Assembly: GCA_019915135.1 (NCBI GenBank)
Contig: JAHLMK010000002.1
Coordinates: 310,001-374,000 of the forward strand
From: Strobilurus pachycystidiatus
Taxonomy: Eukaryota > Basidiomycota > Agaricomycetes > Agaricales > Physalacriaceae
Reading direction: 5' to 3'
DNA: 64,000 nt
The notes below the pieces were generated by a model. That model saw nothing but the letters and a program-made list of their open reading frames with translations, had not been told where the DNA came from and made no database searches. Positions 23,824-36,469 of the stretch are shown here, one piece after another. Every line of letters begins with the position of its first letter. Position 1 is the stretch's first letter. A program made the position numbers and the translations under genes.

Positions 23824-25575
23824 ATGATCCCCGACTGCCACACAGTACCCGCCTGCGATTATCGGACATCCCACGCTCTTCATGCGCCCTGCAACCATCT
23901 TCTCACTTCGAACCAGCCCCCGAGCGAGCGAGATGTCCAGAAAATCGTGGAATACATCGCTCCTCCCGCCGAGCGTATTGCTTATATACGGCGGCGTATC
24001 GAGGCTCTACAGGCAGAGATTTCCGCACTCGATATCGAGCAACAGGGCCTCGAAACTGACTACAGCCTCCACGACCACAATGCCGTCTTATCATCGATCC
24101 GCACCCTTCCCACCGAGATCCTGCAGACGATCTTTGTCCTCTGCAGTCCCAAGACATGTGTTATAACACCACAGGAAATGCCTATAACGCTTTCCCGCGT
24201 CTGCCAAAGGTGGCGCTCGATCGCGTTCCAGACGCCGGAACTATGGGCTCGTCTCCACATTGCTATTCCCATCATATACCATTCAATGTCCAACGACATC
24301 CTATCCCACCTCACCACAGCTATTGCGGAATGGACGTCTAGAGCGGCCAGTCACCCGCTCACACTTACCATATCTTCGTCATCCATCCCTATAGACGTCG
24401 ATCCCGATTCTGTCGCTATCCGGCACCAGGAAAGCACCTTCTTGGACATCGTGAACAAGTACGGTCCTCGATGCCAGGAGTTGATGTTCAAAGTGCCTGA
24501 CAACTGCATGCGTTTCCTCATGGATGGCAACACCGAAGTCAATGCATTCCCTCTGCTCCAATCGTTCTCATGTGGGAGGCAGTATCCTCTTATTCACTTC
24601 TCACAACCTGCTGAGCCATGGGTGCTTCTCAATGCTTCCCCAAATCTCCGCAGACTGTCCTTCAAAGGCAACTGCCCTCACATTGCCCATCTCCCCACGC
24701 TGGACCGCCTTACTCATCTGGAACTTTCGTCTGGAAGTTGGTGTCGCGACATGGACGAATTGGCGCGGCTTCTTGCTCGGCTGACCGAGTTGGTCCATTT
24801 GCGTCTCCGCCCTCGTGACTGGCATGGCGACAGCGATCCTCCTCCCACACCACCGCCTCGTCTAGACCCAGTCACTGCCATGCCGAAACTGAAGTCCCTC
24901 GATATTAACATGGATCCCTACCGACGCATCCCCGATGGCCCGTCTCTTCCCAACTTCTTCGACAGCATTTCCAGCATGCCCGTGCTCAAACGTCTCGTCG
25001 TGGACTCGTCATGTCCATATGCGCCGTCCAGTACCGATGCCGATCAACCGCCCCCCGTCGTGCATCTGCGCGATTTCCTCGCCCGTGTAGCTCCGCCTCT
25101 GAATGAATTGGAACTTGGCGCGGGGTTCCCCATGGACGGGGACGCGGTGGCCAGCTGTCTGGAGAGCACCCCACGTCTGAAGACGCTCACCTTGCGCAGC
25201 GAGGCCAGCAGCCGCAATTCGTGGATCTGGCCGCCCTTTCCAAACTACATGACCAACAGCGAGGACACCATCAACCGCATATCCATCCGCTTAATCGATG
25301 CGCTTAACGCTGACATCCACCCGGGGGTGTGTCCTCAGCTCAAAATCATGACGTTTGATGATACATTTGGATTCTCGTCTGAAGCGCTGTGGACGATGCT
25401 GGAGACGCGATCTCGGGAGCCCCCAGACGCGGGCATTGCCAAGCTGGAGAGCGTGAGTATAAACACGTATCGTGATCTTGGTGAATGCAGGTACCCGCAC
25501 GTTCATATCTTTAAGATGACAGCGTACGAAAATACGCGTGCGTATGGCTTTGACCATCACCACCACGATTATTGA
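23824..25575 (+). CDS. F-box-like domain protein
   Basis: Single-exon protein of 583 residues. A helical segment, ERIAYIRRRIEALQAEISAL (about 48-67), precedes the F-box-like motif LPTEILQTIFVLCSPK (about 94-109) and LSRVCQRWRSIAFQTPELWA (about 123-142). Leucine-rich segments follow: LRRLSFKGNCPHIAHL, LTHLELSSGSW, VHLRLRPRDW, LKSLDINMDPY, LNELELGAGFP and LKTLTLRS. The C-terminus ends in a His-rich DHHHHDY. Probable substrate adaptor of an SCF ubiquitin ligase. Same architecture as the gene at 9044-10765. Start is the first Met; an internal start would shorten the N-terminus without touching the domain. Confidence 0.88.
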   Translation: MIPDCHTVPACDYRTSHALHAPCNHLLTSNQPPSERDVQKIVEYIAPPAERIAYIRRRIEALQAEISALDIEQQGLETDYSLHDHNAVLSSIRTLPTEILQTIFVLCSPKTCVITPQEMPITLSRVCQRWRSIAFQTPELWARLHIAIPIIYHSMSNDILSHLTTAIAEWTSRAASHPLTLTISSSSIPIDVDPDSVAIRHQESTFLDIVNKYGPRCQELMFKVPDNCMRFLMDGNTEVNAFPLLQSFSCGRQYPLIHFSQPAEPWVLLNASPNLRRLSFKGNCPHIAHLPTLDRLTHLELSSGSWCRDMDELARLLARLTELVHLRLRPRDWHGDSDPPPTPPPRLDPVTAMPKLKSLDINMDPYRRIPDGPSLPNFFDSISSMPVLKRLVVDSSCPYAPSSTDADQPPPVVHLRDFLARVAPPLNELELGAGFPMDGDAVASCLESTPRLKTLTLRSEASSRNSWIWPPFPNYMTNSEDTINRISIRLIDALNADIHPGVCPQLKIMTFDDTFGFSSEALWTMLETRSREPPDAGIAKLESVSINTYRDLGECRYPHVHIFKMTAYENTRAYGFDHHHHDY

Positions 25576-25789
25576 CCTGTCTGTGTACCCACATAATTGG
25601 ATAAGTAGTAGTGCATACCTAATGATGCGCGAACCTACCCTCTAATCTTATAAACATGAATTCAACGAGACTCAACTGGGGGATCGCTATTGCGACGACC
25701 ACGGTTCCATAAGGCATTGCATGATAGCTTCTAGTATCTTCAACTGGTGGTGGATAGTCTATGTATGTAATGAGTACAGGACAGATGCA

Positions 25790-27417
<1,628 letters not shown>

Positions 27418-27920
27418 CTTGGCTCTGGCAAATGTTCGACGGAGAATGATGGCGGTTGGGAAACAACAGTGTCCGGGAAGATATACGGTCCTATCTCAAT
27501 GTCTTGGTAAGACGCGAGCTACCGCGGTCTTACTTTGCCGGCACGATCGGCTTACTCATGGACTCGAGGAAACCTGAAGAGTCTACAGCAAGGTTTACTG
27601 TAGAAGAGCCTACGATTGTAGAGACGACTCGGCTGTATCTGCGCTCAAGTCAGCGTGCTCTCACCAATGCAAGAAGGAGAATACACATCTTCGGCATAAT
27701 AGCCGAACCCCGAGGCCGAAGCCGCTCATCACCTTGCTTGTCAAGGTCCTTGCTCGCCCGTAATCCTTGCCGCCGGGTCTTCTTTTACAGACTTCATTCA
27801 AGCTTCGAGCTCATAAACATCTTTTTAAGGGATGGTTTCTATCCGGGAATCGGGGCGTTGACAACTACAGAATCTACTCAGGTGGTGTTCGCAGCAGAAC
27901 CAGGCTGCAATCACGGGTAT
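27418..27920. other. Intergenic spacer, no gene seen
   Basis: Upstream of the NPY1-type gene and downstream of the aspartic-protease homologue. A 172-codon plus-strand frame (27456-27974) overlaps the 3' end of the latter and has no recognisable features, so I treat it as chance. Confidence 0.45.
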
Positions 27921-29596
27921 TCAATTATTCTCTGCTATGCCCCAAGCGGTTCGTACAATCTCATCAAGACCTAGCAAATTCACCTTCTCTCCGTTGTCCG
28001 CTCCGTAGACGTTGAATAGGCCTTGTGACCCGGGTCCTTTGGCGGCCGACTGTGGCGGCAAAAATACGCTCGGTGTGGCTGTAGGCGGCGTCAGAGACAA
28101 GCACTGACTGCTCAGAGTCGGCGTTGTGCGAGGCTTCTGTGCAATCTCCTCGTCTGTGCGGTTCGCTCCCGATGGAAACGCAAAACCATAGTATGCAGGA
28201 CAGTCGTCCGTTGGAAATCGGTAAGCTCTGTCGTCTTCTGGTAAGTTTCGAGCTGGGCCGAGAATTGATGGAACTTACACATAGACACTGCGCAAAAAGG
28301 GCACCCCGAGAACAACATCTGGCTTGCCTTCGGTCGTATTCTTCAACGCCACATTGCAATAATTAGGTGCACTCAGAAGACTTTGTGCATGCAACATGTT
28401 TCCATGCGAGTCAAGCCTATAGTCGACGCCGTTGATCGTGACAGTAACCGCGACATATGGCTCTGTCTCGTTGCATATCAATCCGAAACCGCCATCTGGG
28501 TAGAGATTCAGAGAATCGAATGGTCCAGTGTAACCTTCATCCAGGGCATACGGATTACTTGGTGGCACCGCTATGTTTCTGTACACTTTCGAGGTGTTAG
28601 GTCTCCACAGAAAACCAAACTCGCGGGCAGCAACGTACAGGAATTGATTGTTGCAAGAAGATTGTCGCCAAACGGGAGCATGGACCCGTTATAACCTTTC
28701 ACTCCATCAATGAGTATGCCGTTCGAGTAGTCCTGAGTTGGCTTTTCAATCTGAACCCAGTTTATAGTCCCTTCATAATCGCTCGGGTCTAGTCTAATGC
28801 GACGATAGCAATTTCAGCGCAAAAATTGAGCCAAGAGCACTGTACTCACGCGCCGATGGTCAGTCGTGGCTTCTTTGGATCCATACGAAGACCCATTACG
28901 GGATTCATCAAGGCGCCAGCATTCCATAGCACCCCAAGGGTACTGTTCTCCACGGCGGACGGGTCTACGTAGAGACCAAGATGACCATTGTTCATACGGA
29001 AAGGGTAGTACAGTCCGAGCTCCTCTATCAGAGCTAAAATGAGGGTGAGCGTAAGCACCGAAACCCAGCTGGTTCTCAAAGAAACTACGTACTGAAATTA
29101 TCGCTCGGAACAGTGAGAACGCCACCGAAGCTGACTGTGTCGCTGTAATCTTCCCCGCTCAAAGAGGCGTCACCTGTGCCACTGATCGGCGCGCTCATCT
29201 TCCAGATGGCATGTCTGTCCTTTGAAGGATTCAATCATTGGAATCATCATACCGGAGGTATCAATCTATCAATCTTACTACCTTGATTGTCGACGAGAGA
29301 CTCTTGTCGAAGCTCTTTCCTGGACAGAAAACGCAGTCTTTCGACCACGCCGCCAAAAGAGAGCCTTCCAAATTTATGGACGTGTTGAGGCTCTGCGGAG
29401 GGGTTCCAAAGAGTACCGGAACTTCCCCAAAGAAGTAATTATCGTCCGCCATCTCAGCGGGCACTGTCACCTCCAACGAGACCCAGTCTGAATCATGTCT
29501 TTAGTCAGTTCGTCCTTGAGTTTTGCCGTGTGGACGCTCACCACCTTTTGCATAGACGACCACCGCGGGGAATAGCCACACCAGGACTGTCAACAT
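27921..29596 (-). CDS. Secreted pepsin-family (A1) homologue lacking catalytic Asp motifs
   Basis: Start MLTVLVWLFPAVVVYAKG is a signal peptide. After an intron, FFGEVPVLFGTPPQSLNT reproduces the first strand of the pepsin fold (x-x-G-T-P-P-Q), but the catalytic D-T-G-S is replaced by NLEGS, followed by the usual C-x-x-C pair CVFC. Later segments match the fold: YSDTVSFGGVLTVPSDNF, LGVLWNAGALMNPVMG, PKKPRLTIGALDPSDYEG, NWVQIEK. The place of the second D-T-G reads GSMLPFGDNLLATIN, so this site also looks lost. The C-terminal lobe has CNVALKNTTEGKPDVVLGVPFLRSVYV with D-x-V-L-G-x-P-F-L. Many N-glycosylation sites. Probably a non-enzymatic secreted protein. The 3' end (tail after KGPGSQGLFNVYGAD) is less certain. 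Confidence 0.75.
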
Positions 29597-30097
29597 GGCA
29601 CAGGAAAGAGTTGAGCTTCCTCGGCTACACAAAATGTCAGCTCCAGGAGTACTGGGCACACACGCTCGCCATGCCTGAAACGGAATCTGCCTCAAAATGA
29701 ATTCACCAATATGATTATCCACATCGACATTGACAATCATCGACAAGTCACAAGCCTAAGGCGAACGAAACACGCTGGATTGCATCCGACGCCTTTATCC
29801 ATACCATCTGTCTTTTGGCGACATGCTTCCTCTTCCATGAATGGCGTAGCTAACTGCAAGCCACAGTTAGACCATTTGACATGTCTTTTCTAGCCTCTAG
29901 GCTTATTCGTCTCCCACGACCGGGGTGTGGATGGTGCATGTGTAAGTGCGCCACAGGGATATTCAAATAAAGACACAGGTACTTGGCAGGGCCACCGCTG
30001 ATCGATGCCTGTCGATCTCTATCAGCGTAACCTGCAACCAGACCTTATATACATACATGCACCCAACTCCAGCCTCGATTTTTCCAACTAAACCGAC
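29597..30097. promoter_or_regulatory. Divergent intergenic region of two secretory/membrane protein genes
   Basis: Separates the starts of the aspartic-protease homologue (minus) and the membrane protein gene (plus). It must contain both promoters. I could not pick out specific binding sites. Confidence 0.4.
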
Positions 30098-32321
30098 ATG
30101 CCCGGATACCTCCCTGTGGAGTCGGAAGACACTCCCAGCGGTCCCAGTGCAGCTTCACTGGCGTATCGCTACGATCCCTACGACACCCAAAGCGCGCCTA
30201 TCAAGGGAGACGCGATGGGCTCGACAGAAGGAAAGGCCATTCATTCATTTCCTCCTCGGTCAGCCATCCCACCACGAAATCGAAGGACGCGGAACGCTCT
30301 CGATATATTGAAGTCTCTCATTGTGCCGTTGGTTGCTATCGGATATCTGGCATTTTGCTATGTTGTCCACAAACGTATCGTGCCACTCAAGACGTCTTTC
30401 GTCGACCTCACCCAATATCGGCTGTGTAAGTCTGACTGCTCTCGGAGGGGTCCGTGTTCTTATGCCTACCTTCAGCCACAGTCAAGTCGGGCGTGACTGC
30501 TGTTAGCATTATGATCATATCATTCGGTTTATGGCCTTTGCGTTCTTTGATTCAAGATCTACGGGTAAGCTGCCCTTTGCGATTTCCTTTGACATTGCTG
30601 CTCTGACATGAGCATGTGAACCAGAGCGAGGAATTCATACGAGTCCTCAAGTCGCGGAAGTCAGGAGTACAACTTGCAGCTGTCAACTCAATATCCAGCC
30701 CATCCTTCGGAACTATAGATTCGCTTTTGGTCATCATTCGACGACAATGCTCCTCCTACTTTGTTCTCTCGTTTGTCTCTGGATTCATCATCCTTGCGCT
30801 CGCGACCTTAGCACCTGCAGCGCGTAAGCGATCCCTTCCCCTTCTCAACTAGCCAATTCTTCTGACCAATACTCGGGATAGTTTCTCTGGAAACGATGTT
30901 TCTGGATGGTGACATTGTAGCTTTTGCAGTTGGTGCGATTCCAAAGGATTCCATCTTCAAGTGAGTGTGATCAGTGTTCTCCCCTACGCTCGCTGAGCGA
31001 CACGCGCAAGTTCTACAAATTTTCTAGCCTCAATGACTTCTGGTACCGGTGCTGCATTCGCCCGACATACTTCCGAGGCCTCTTCGATAGCCTGGTCTGA
31101 ATATACCCTTGGGGCTCAGTACATGTTCAAACTGCCCCGAAACGCGTCCGGTTTGTGTATCGTACCTACGCCTGCTGCACTGTCGACGGCGACGGGTGCA
31201 CGGTGGCTTACTGATGTCGCTGTCCTACACCCATCGTGCACATGGGCTTCTACCAACTATTCCACGACAAACCCACTAGTATTTGACTCGGATATGTTCA
31301 ATGCTCCTTACTTCCGGATCCCCAGCTACAACGTCGATGTCCAGTTACCGTATAGTATAAGTGCGTATTCTTTTAGCGACTCCAACTCAAGCGGACCCGA
31401 CTTGAATTCGTTAAAGATACCACTTCTGCCAATGGAATCGGGATTCATCTCTCAACCCCTTATAAAATGCTCAACGCCACCACCCTCGATCCATCCTCCA
31501 AAGGATATTCTGTGTGGATGTTGGCGTCAGCCTATGTGCAGCAGAGCGGGACTCAATTTGGGAATGTCAGCGTCCACTACGGCGATATTCCGCTCTTCCA
31601 TGTAGACGCAGGCGCCAACAAATTCAACGCTGCCGTTCTGGTATGCGACCCGAGATACTCAATCGAGACACATGAAGTTCGCAGCACCGGTGCCGCCGAA
31701 ATCGAAGTGCGAGGTGCTGTCCCAACGTCTCAAGGTAATCTCAATTACATCGAGACGGCATGGCTCCTCTCGTGGGCACTATCCGACCTTGACACCAGCG
31801 CCGGTCCCACAATCTCTTCTCCCTCCTTCGGGACGGAGCTTCAGGCCAAAATGTTCTTCGGGGATGATCAGGTCAAGGCTTACAACTCGACTAACCCCGG
31901 CACTTTCGTCTGGACGCCTTTATCCGAAGCGAATATCACGGATACGTGGTCGCGACTGTTACAATCCGCCACAAAGCCTTTCACTTCCGGGACGTTGGGC
32001 ACCGCCTATGCTCCGGGGAGGATCTCCACCCCCACTCCCGTGTTCACGTCCTCCTTGCCTATACTGGTGGTGTCGACTGTGCTGTTTGCCTTGCTGTCGT
32101 TGATGATCATGGTTGCGCATTTCCGTGACGGTAAAGAGCAATGGTTCACGCTCTTCCGCTTGGCGACGATCCTCGAAGGATCAGGAATCTCTCGGCAACT
32201 CAGCGAGGTGCAGAGGGAGCACGAAATAGACGACATACGCGATCGCTCAGATGCTTGGGCTACGCGCCACGTTGTGTTGGGCAGTAAGGCGGACGGTTAC
32301 CCACAGATTCATATTCAGTAA
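30098..32321 (+). CDS. Multi-pass membrane protein of unknown function
   Basis: Not assigned to a named family. Splicing gives an N-terminal cytosolic region with VESEDTPSGPSAASL and a basic stretch, RNRRTRNALDILK, then membrane segments SLIVPLVAIGYLAFCYVV, GVTAVSIMIISFGLWPL and SYFVLSFVSGFIILALATL. A long extracytosolic domain follows, with Asn-glycosylation sites (STNFLASMTSG, NYSTTN, YNSTN, ANITDTW), Cys residues and GYSVWMLASAYVQQSG. A last membrane segment, LPILVVSTVLFALLSLMIMV, and a cytosolic tail complete it. The intron ending near 31010 restores frame (IFNSTNFLAS); another, between about 31350 and 31430, is needed to join the two long frames, but its exact ends are unclear. Topology resembles other basidiomycete-specific four-helix surface proteins. 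Confidence 0.7.
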
Positions 32322-32402
32322 TATGGACGTCGTATGTACTCGTACAAATACATAGAAGAATGTCCTTGTTTACTCAGGCTCTGTTGAATTCATTATCTTG
32401 TA

Positions 32403-33469
32403 TCATTGTATGGCGTTACAGTCATGCATCATGCTATGCCAATCATCCTGCTTGCGCCAGTGTTGCTCTTGACCTAGGCGCCAGTCAGCAACATATGGAG
32501 AAGAACATAAATGCATGCTCACAAGCTGATAGGTTACGCCAAAGGACAACAGGATCAAATTCAAGTTGCGGTCCCGGAAATCTGAGACTTCGAGTCCGTA
32601 ATCCTGGCCGAGAACTTTGCTCGCATCGACTGCGATGATGTTGGGCAATAGTCCCAGTTCGAAAGAACAACCACGTACGATCAAGATCGAAGAGATCTCC
32701 AAACGTGGCAGGGAAGTGCGGACTGACTGGGCCTTCACCGTCAGACATATAGATGGTGCTCAATGGCACCTTCTCGTCTTTGAGACGACGGAGGAGGGCA
32801 TTGTTACGTTTACTCTCCCTGGTCGGTTTAATTAGTCGTTGAAGAGAAGCAATAATGAAGACCTACGAGTTGTGGAGGCGGCGGCGCTCAAGCTCAAGTA
32901 GCCGAGCTTGTTGCTCTAATTCTGCTTGGAGTGCGACAGAGATATGGGCTTCTTCAAGGTAAGCGCGCACTTCCTCGTCGACGAGGCGATCAATGTCTGC
33001 GTCAAGTTGCGCCTGAACTGAGGACGATCAGACCGTTTCAATGCAGCGCAAGGAGGCATTGCGATACCTTCATTCTTGAGATGGTCAATCACTTCCTTCT
33101 CGAACAGATTGTCGATCAAGACTGTTGGAACTGGATGAGCGGTCGCCACAGACTCGGACAGTAGCACCAACGTTGCACTTCCTTCATTTCCTGCTCGTGC
33201 TTGTCATCTTGCTCTTTGATCTGCTCGTGCAGTCTATGAAGGGCTGGGTCAGGACCAAGATGTGGCGCAGATCGAGCGGAGGAGACGTACTGTTCGATCT
33301 GCCTTGAGATGGCGGAGTCGCCGAGCGAGAAGTTTCTCGCTATAGCCTCGTCAATAGCAGTTTCCAAAGTGAGCTGGATCTGGAGTTGAGCTGCGCCGTC
33401 ACAAGACTGTCTGATGTGTACCTGGAACGAGCTGAGAGCACTGGCGGCGACGGTTGGCTGGCTTGCCAT
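32403..33469 (-). CDS. Hypothetical coiled-coil protein
   Basis: I do not recognise it. The first exon starts MASQPTVAASALSSFQVHIR and continues with LQLTLETAIDEAIARNF-like helix, then LHEQIKEQDDKHEQEMKEVQ, a strongly charged coiled coil. Later exons give LIDNLFEKEVIDHLKNEG, a helical DADIDRLVDEEVRAYLEEA and LQAELEQQARLLELERRRL. Near the end, splicing gives DASKVLGQDYGLEVSDFRD and NLNLILLSFGVTYQL. Several introns, some boundaries uncertain, so the C-terminus is provisional. It is divergent from the Ser/Pro-rich protein gene. Conserved-looking segments (SKVLGQDYGLEVSDFRDRN) suggest a real gene rather than a chance frame. Confidence 0.55.
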
Positions 33470-34137
33470 GGTGAGAGTCAGATGAGCGAATTCATATCGC
33501 TACACTTTGTATACATACTCTGGTGAAGCGCCGAGGTACACGCGCTTACACGCGGATGCAACGTGTATGGGACATGGGAATGGGATGCCAAAGCTACCTT
33601 TCCCGGCGTGTAGGTGACTATGTAATTGGGAGCCAAGAACTGTGGATGTGACTCAGTAGAGTGGCCACAGCATGGATCTCAGAAGGACAGTACAGTAATA
33701 AGGACACAATTGCACTACAAGTCGAAGGATGGCAGCGCCGGCGGCCAATCCATTTCGGGACGGTGACGAAAGTAAATGTTTAGCGGTGTTTGTCAAACAT
33801 TGTCCTCAACGACATAGGGCGACCAGCAACACGTCGCCGTTGGAGGAGATTCCGGATGGTTCGAAGAGGCAACTGCGCCGAATCCCAACAGCTGCGTGAG
33901 TCACTCACAGCCCCTCGCTGCGCCGGGCACTCACCCCTTTTAAGCAGTCAGTATCTGCCAGCAGTCCATCTTGCTCATTTGCTTCCATTCCGATCGATCT
34001 CGGTGATCCTACGCGTACATTACACCTTGTTATTAGACCTAACTCTACTGCGGCTCCCTCTAATGTTGGTTTCCTTGCTTCCTGCTGATTTCCTTGCCGT
34101 TCCTTACCTTTCGACAGAACTGTATTCACGCCACACC
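33470..34137. promoter_or_regulatory. Divergent intergenic region
   Basis: Lies between the starts of the coiled-coil protein gene (minus) and the Ser/Pro-rich protein gene (plus). A plus-strand frame extends the latter upstream to 33790, but its sequence looks non-coding, and the family-like start is at 34138. CT-rich stretches near 34030-34130 fit a fungal leader. Confidence 0.4.
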
Positions 34138-36102
34138 ATGTACGCACATCCCCAACAACGTCCTCCGTTTTCTGGCCAGGTTCCGGCAGGATGGCAGCCT
34201 CCCTTCAGCGGTGCCCCCCCTATGCCACAGCACTTGAATGTGAACCCTCAGGACTGGAAAGCAGGTCAATGGCAGTTCAACCCGGCCTTTAAGCCCGCCG
34301 CGAATCCCAACTCCCACATTCCTTGGATTCCTGGGGCGTGGCCTCAGCAGCAGTCTCAGCAGCAGCAGCGTCCGCCACAGCAACAGCAGCAGCAGAACCC
34401 CTTTCAACGTCCGCACAAGCCTCCCAGTCAAGCATATCTGAATATGCCTGTTAAGACTAACAACGCTCTTGACTTGTCTGAAATGGTCCCAAGGTCCGTA
34501 ACTCTACTTAGCGCCTTCTAAAGTCCTTTGACGTTTTATGCTAGAGATCAACTATACCAAGGCAGCGCGGAGGCTCCTCACACCCCGTGGATATGGAATC
34601 CACGCGGTCTCGTAGAGGATGAGGAAGAAGCAGGTATCATACAAGCTGACTTTCGCGACGCTCACGGTCGCACCATCAGTCGAGAATCTCGCGGCGCTAC
34701 GCCTACTCGCCGCAAATCAGTCAACCAATCAGAATCTCCATCACCATCGCCTCTTCGCCATCATCAGCGACACCATAGTCACCAACCTGGTCCAGCGAGG
34801 CAAGCTTCTGAACCTGGTCCGTCGCAGAGGCCAATTTATGCTTCTCCAGGAGCTGCACAACCGCCTGCCCGCCGCGCCACAGAACCCACGATCTTCCAGG
34901 AATTCCAGGCCGAAGAACCCCTCCGTCCGACATTCTCTTCCCATATCGTTCGGATCCCGGAACATTACAATCGGGACGGAAAGCGGAGTTCTCGGTCTAG
35001 CAGCGTTGACCGTCATGCTGATTCTCGCAACGATGAGGCCGATCTCGCGGCCAGAATGAACCAAATGCAGACAGGTATCACGCGACATTCCTCCATGCCT
35101 TCATACCTCTCTGAAGAGCCCGCTCCATTGTTGAGTCCACTGATGCCAGAATTATCGACACCGTCCGGCTCCGGCCCCGCCGCCCCCCGGACGGGGGCCC
35201 TGAGCAGGCATCCTACGCAACCAGCTCTGAGTGCCATTCCCGAGAGCTCCTCGTCCAGTAGCTCGAGTACAGTTACGGGATTGCGATCGCGAGCACCTTC
35301 TCGGTCGCGGCCTCCCTCGCCCCGGTCCATGTCGTCCTCCTCTTCGCCCTCTTCACGCCAGCCTTCCCCGAACCGGACGACGCCGCACTCCTCTGCATCA
35401 CCGCGGAACCATAATCCCCTTCCGACTCCTCCCCGCGAGATCAGTTACAACTTGTCGCCTTACGGCTCCGGGTCGTCTCATCCGGCTACCTCGCGTTCTG
35501 CCGCGTCACATACACAGCAGCCCAGTGCACCGCGCTCGACGTCGCATGCATCGGATGCGGCTCGTTCAACTTCCAAATCGCATGCCAAACGTTCTGCGAC
35601 GCATGCCCAACCCACGTCATCTCATTCCGCGTCGCACTCTGCACATTCGACGTCACACAAGCAGCCGTCTCCTTCACATTCGGCGTCACACAAGCAGCCA
35701 TCTCCCTCGCACTCGACGTCATATAAGCAGCCATCCCCCTCGCATTCGACGACGTATAAGCAGCCATCACCGTCACTTGCGACCCCGTCTTACACGCAAC
35801 CCACTCCACCGCGTTCTGCACCCGTCCCACAGCCTCCTCCCCCTTCCACGCCTCAACTCGTCCGCATGGGTTGGTGGAACAGCCGGGGCGATCACCTCAC
35901 CGCTGATGGACACGTCGTCTATTGTCCAGTTGACCAGACCCATCCGCCTGAACTACGGGACTATCCGAAGCAAGGCACTGGTTGGATGAACCATCAACGA
36001 ATGACCATCGAGCACAACGCCAGGTGGACTGAGTTGGAAGACAGTTTGCCCAGGCTGGGTCGTCAACCTCTCAGGCCATACCAATCTGTGAGCAATGCTT
36101 AG
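34138..36102 (+). CDS. Ser/Pro/His-rich disordered protein with tandem 11-residue repeats
   Basis: Agaricomycete-type hypothetical protein of about 640 residues. N-terminus MYAHPQQRPPFSGQVPAGWQ is followed by PQDWKAGQWQFNPAFKP, poly-Gln runs (QQQQQQ) and DLSEMVPR. One intron (about 34494-34550) joins this to DQLYQGSAEAPHTPWIWNP. The middle is low-complexity with dense Ser, Pro, Arg and His, including four copies of an SHKQPSPSHSA-type repeat (35653-35784). The C-terminal 80 residues are ordered: VRMGWWNSRGDHLTADGHVV, YCPVDQTHPPELRDYP and TGWMNHQRMTIEHNARWTEL. The conserved ends with a disordered middle suggest a scaffold or RNA/protein-binding role, which is inference only. Confidence 0.75.
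35653..35784 (+). repeat. Four tandem 33-bp units inside the Ser/Pro-rich gene
   Basis: Units start at 35653, 35686, 35719 and 35752. Each encodes 11 residues of the type S-[HY]-K-Q-P-S-P-S-H-S-[AT]. The first two are most alike; the fourth is the most diverged. In-frame repeats of this kind often vary in number between strains. Confidence 0.85.
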
Positions 36103-36469
36103 TTCGGACCAGACTATATACTGATTATCTTGTCCATTCTTTAGTTCGTTACCTATATCGATCCAGGGACTCATTCTACAAGATGATTTGTTTTTCTCCC
36201 TACATGTACAATTTGCTTCAAGTCTTATTTTGGATATCAACCAAGATGTACTACCTTCATTCAATGAAAACCTATCAGATGCTTGCATCCGCCTGCAGAT
36301 GATCCCAGACAATTCACAATTCCTCGCTTCTGAGGATTTGATATATCGTCGCCATAATTGTGATCTGAGCAGATGAATATAAGATTACTATGGATATACA
36401 TGCCCTCAGCTGACTGGACTGTTGATACAGGTGTTATAAATCATCTAGTGTAAGTGTATGCCTGAGAGT
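36103..36469. other. Convergent 3' spacer, no gene seen
   Basis: Between the stops of the Ser/Pro-rich protein gene and the ABC transporter gene. AT-rich; contains presumed 3' untranslated regions. Confidence 0.5.

Noticed and set aside
27456..27974. 172-codon plus-strand open frame
   Set aside because: Overlaps the 3' coding part of the aspartic-protease homologue on the other strand and shows no domain, signal peptide or splice-consistent continuation.
33790..34137. Upstream extension of the Ser/Pro-rich protein
   Set aside because: The extension has no conserved segment and CT-rich leader-like composition; the Met at 34138 begins the protein-like PPFSGQVPAGWQ text.
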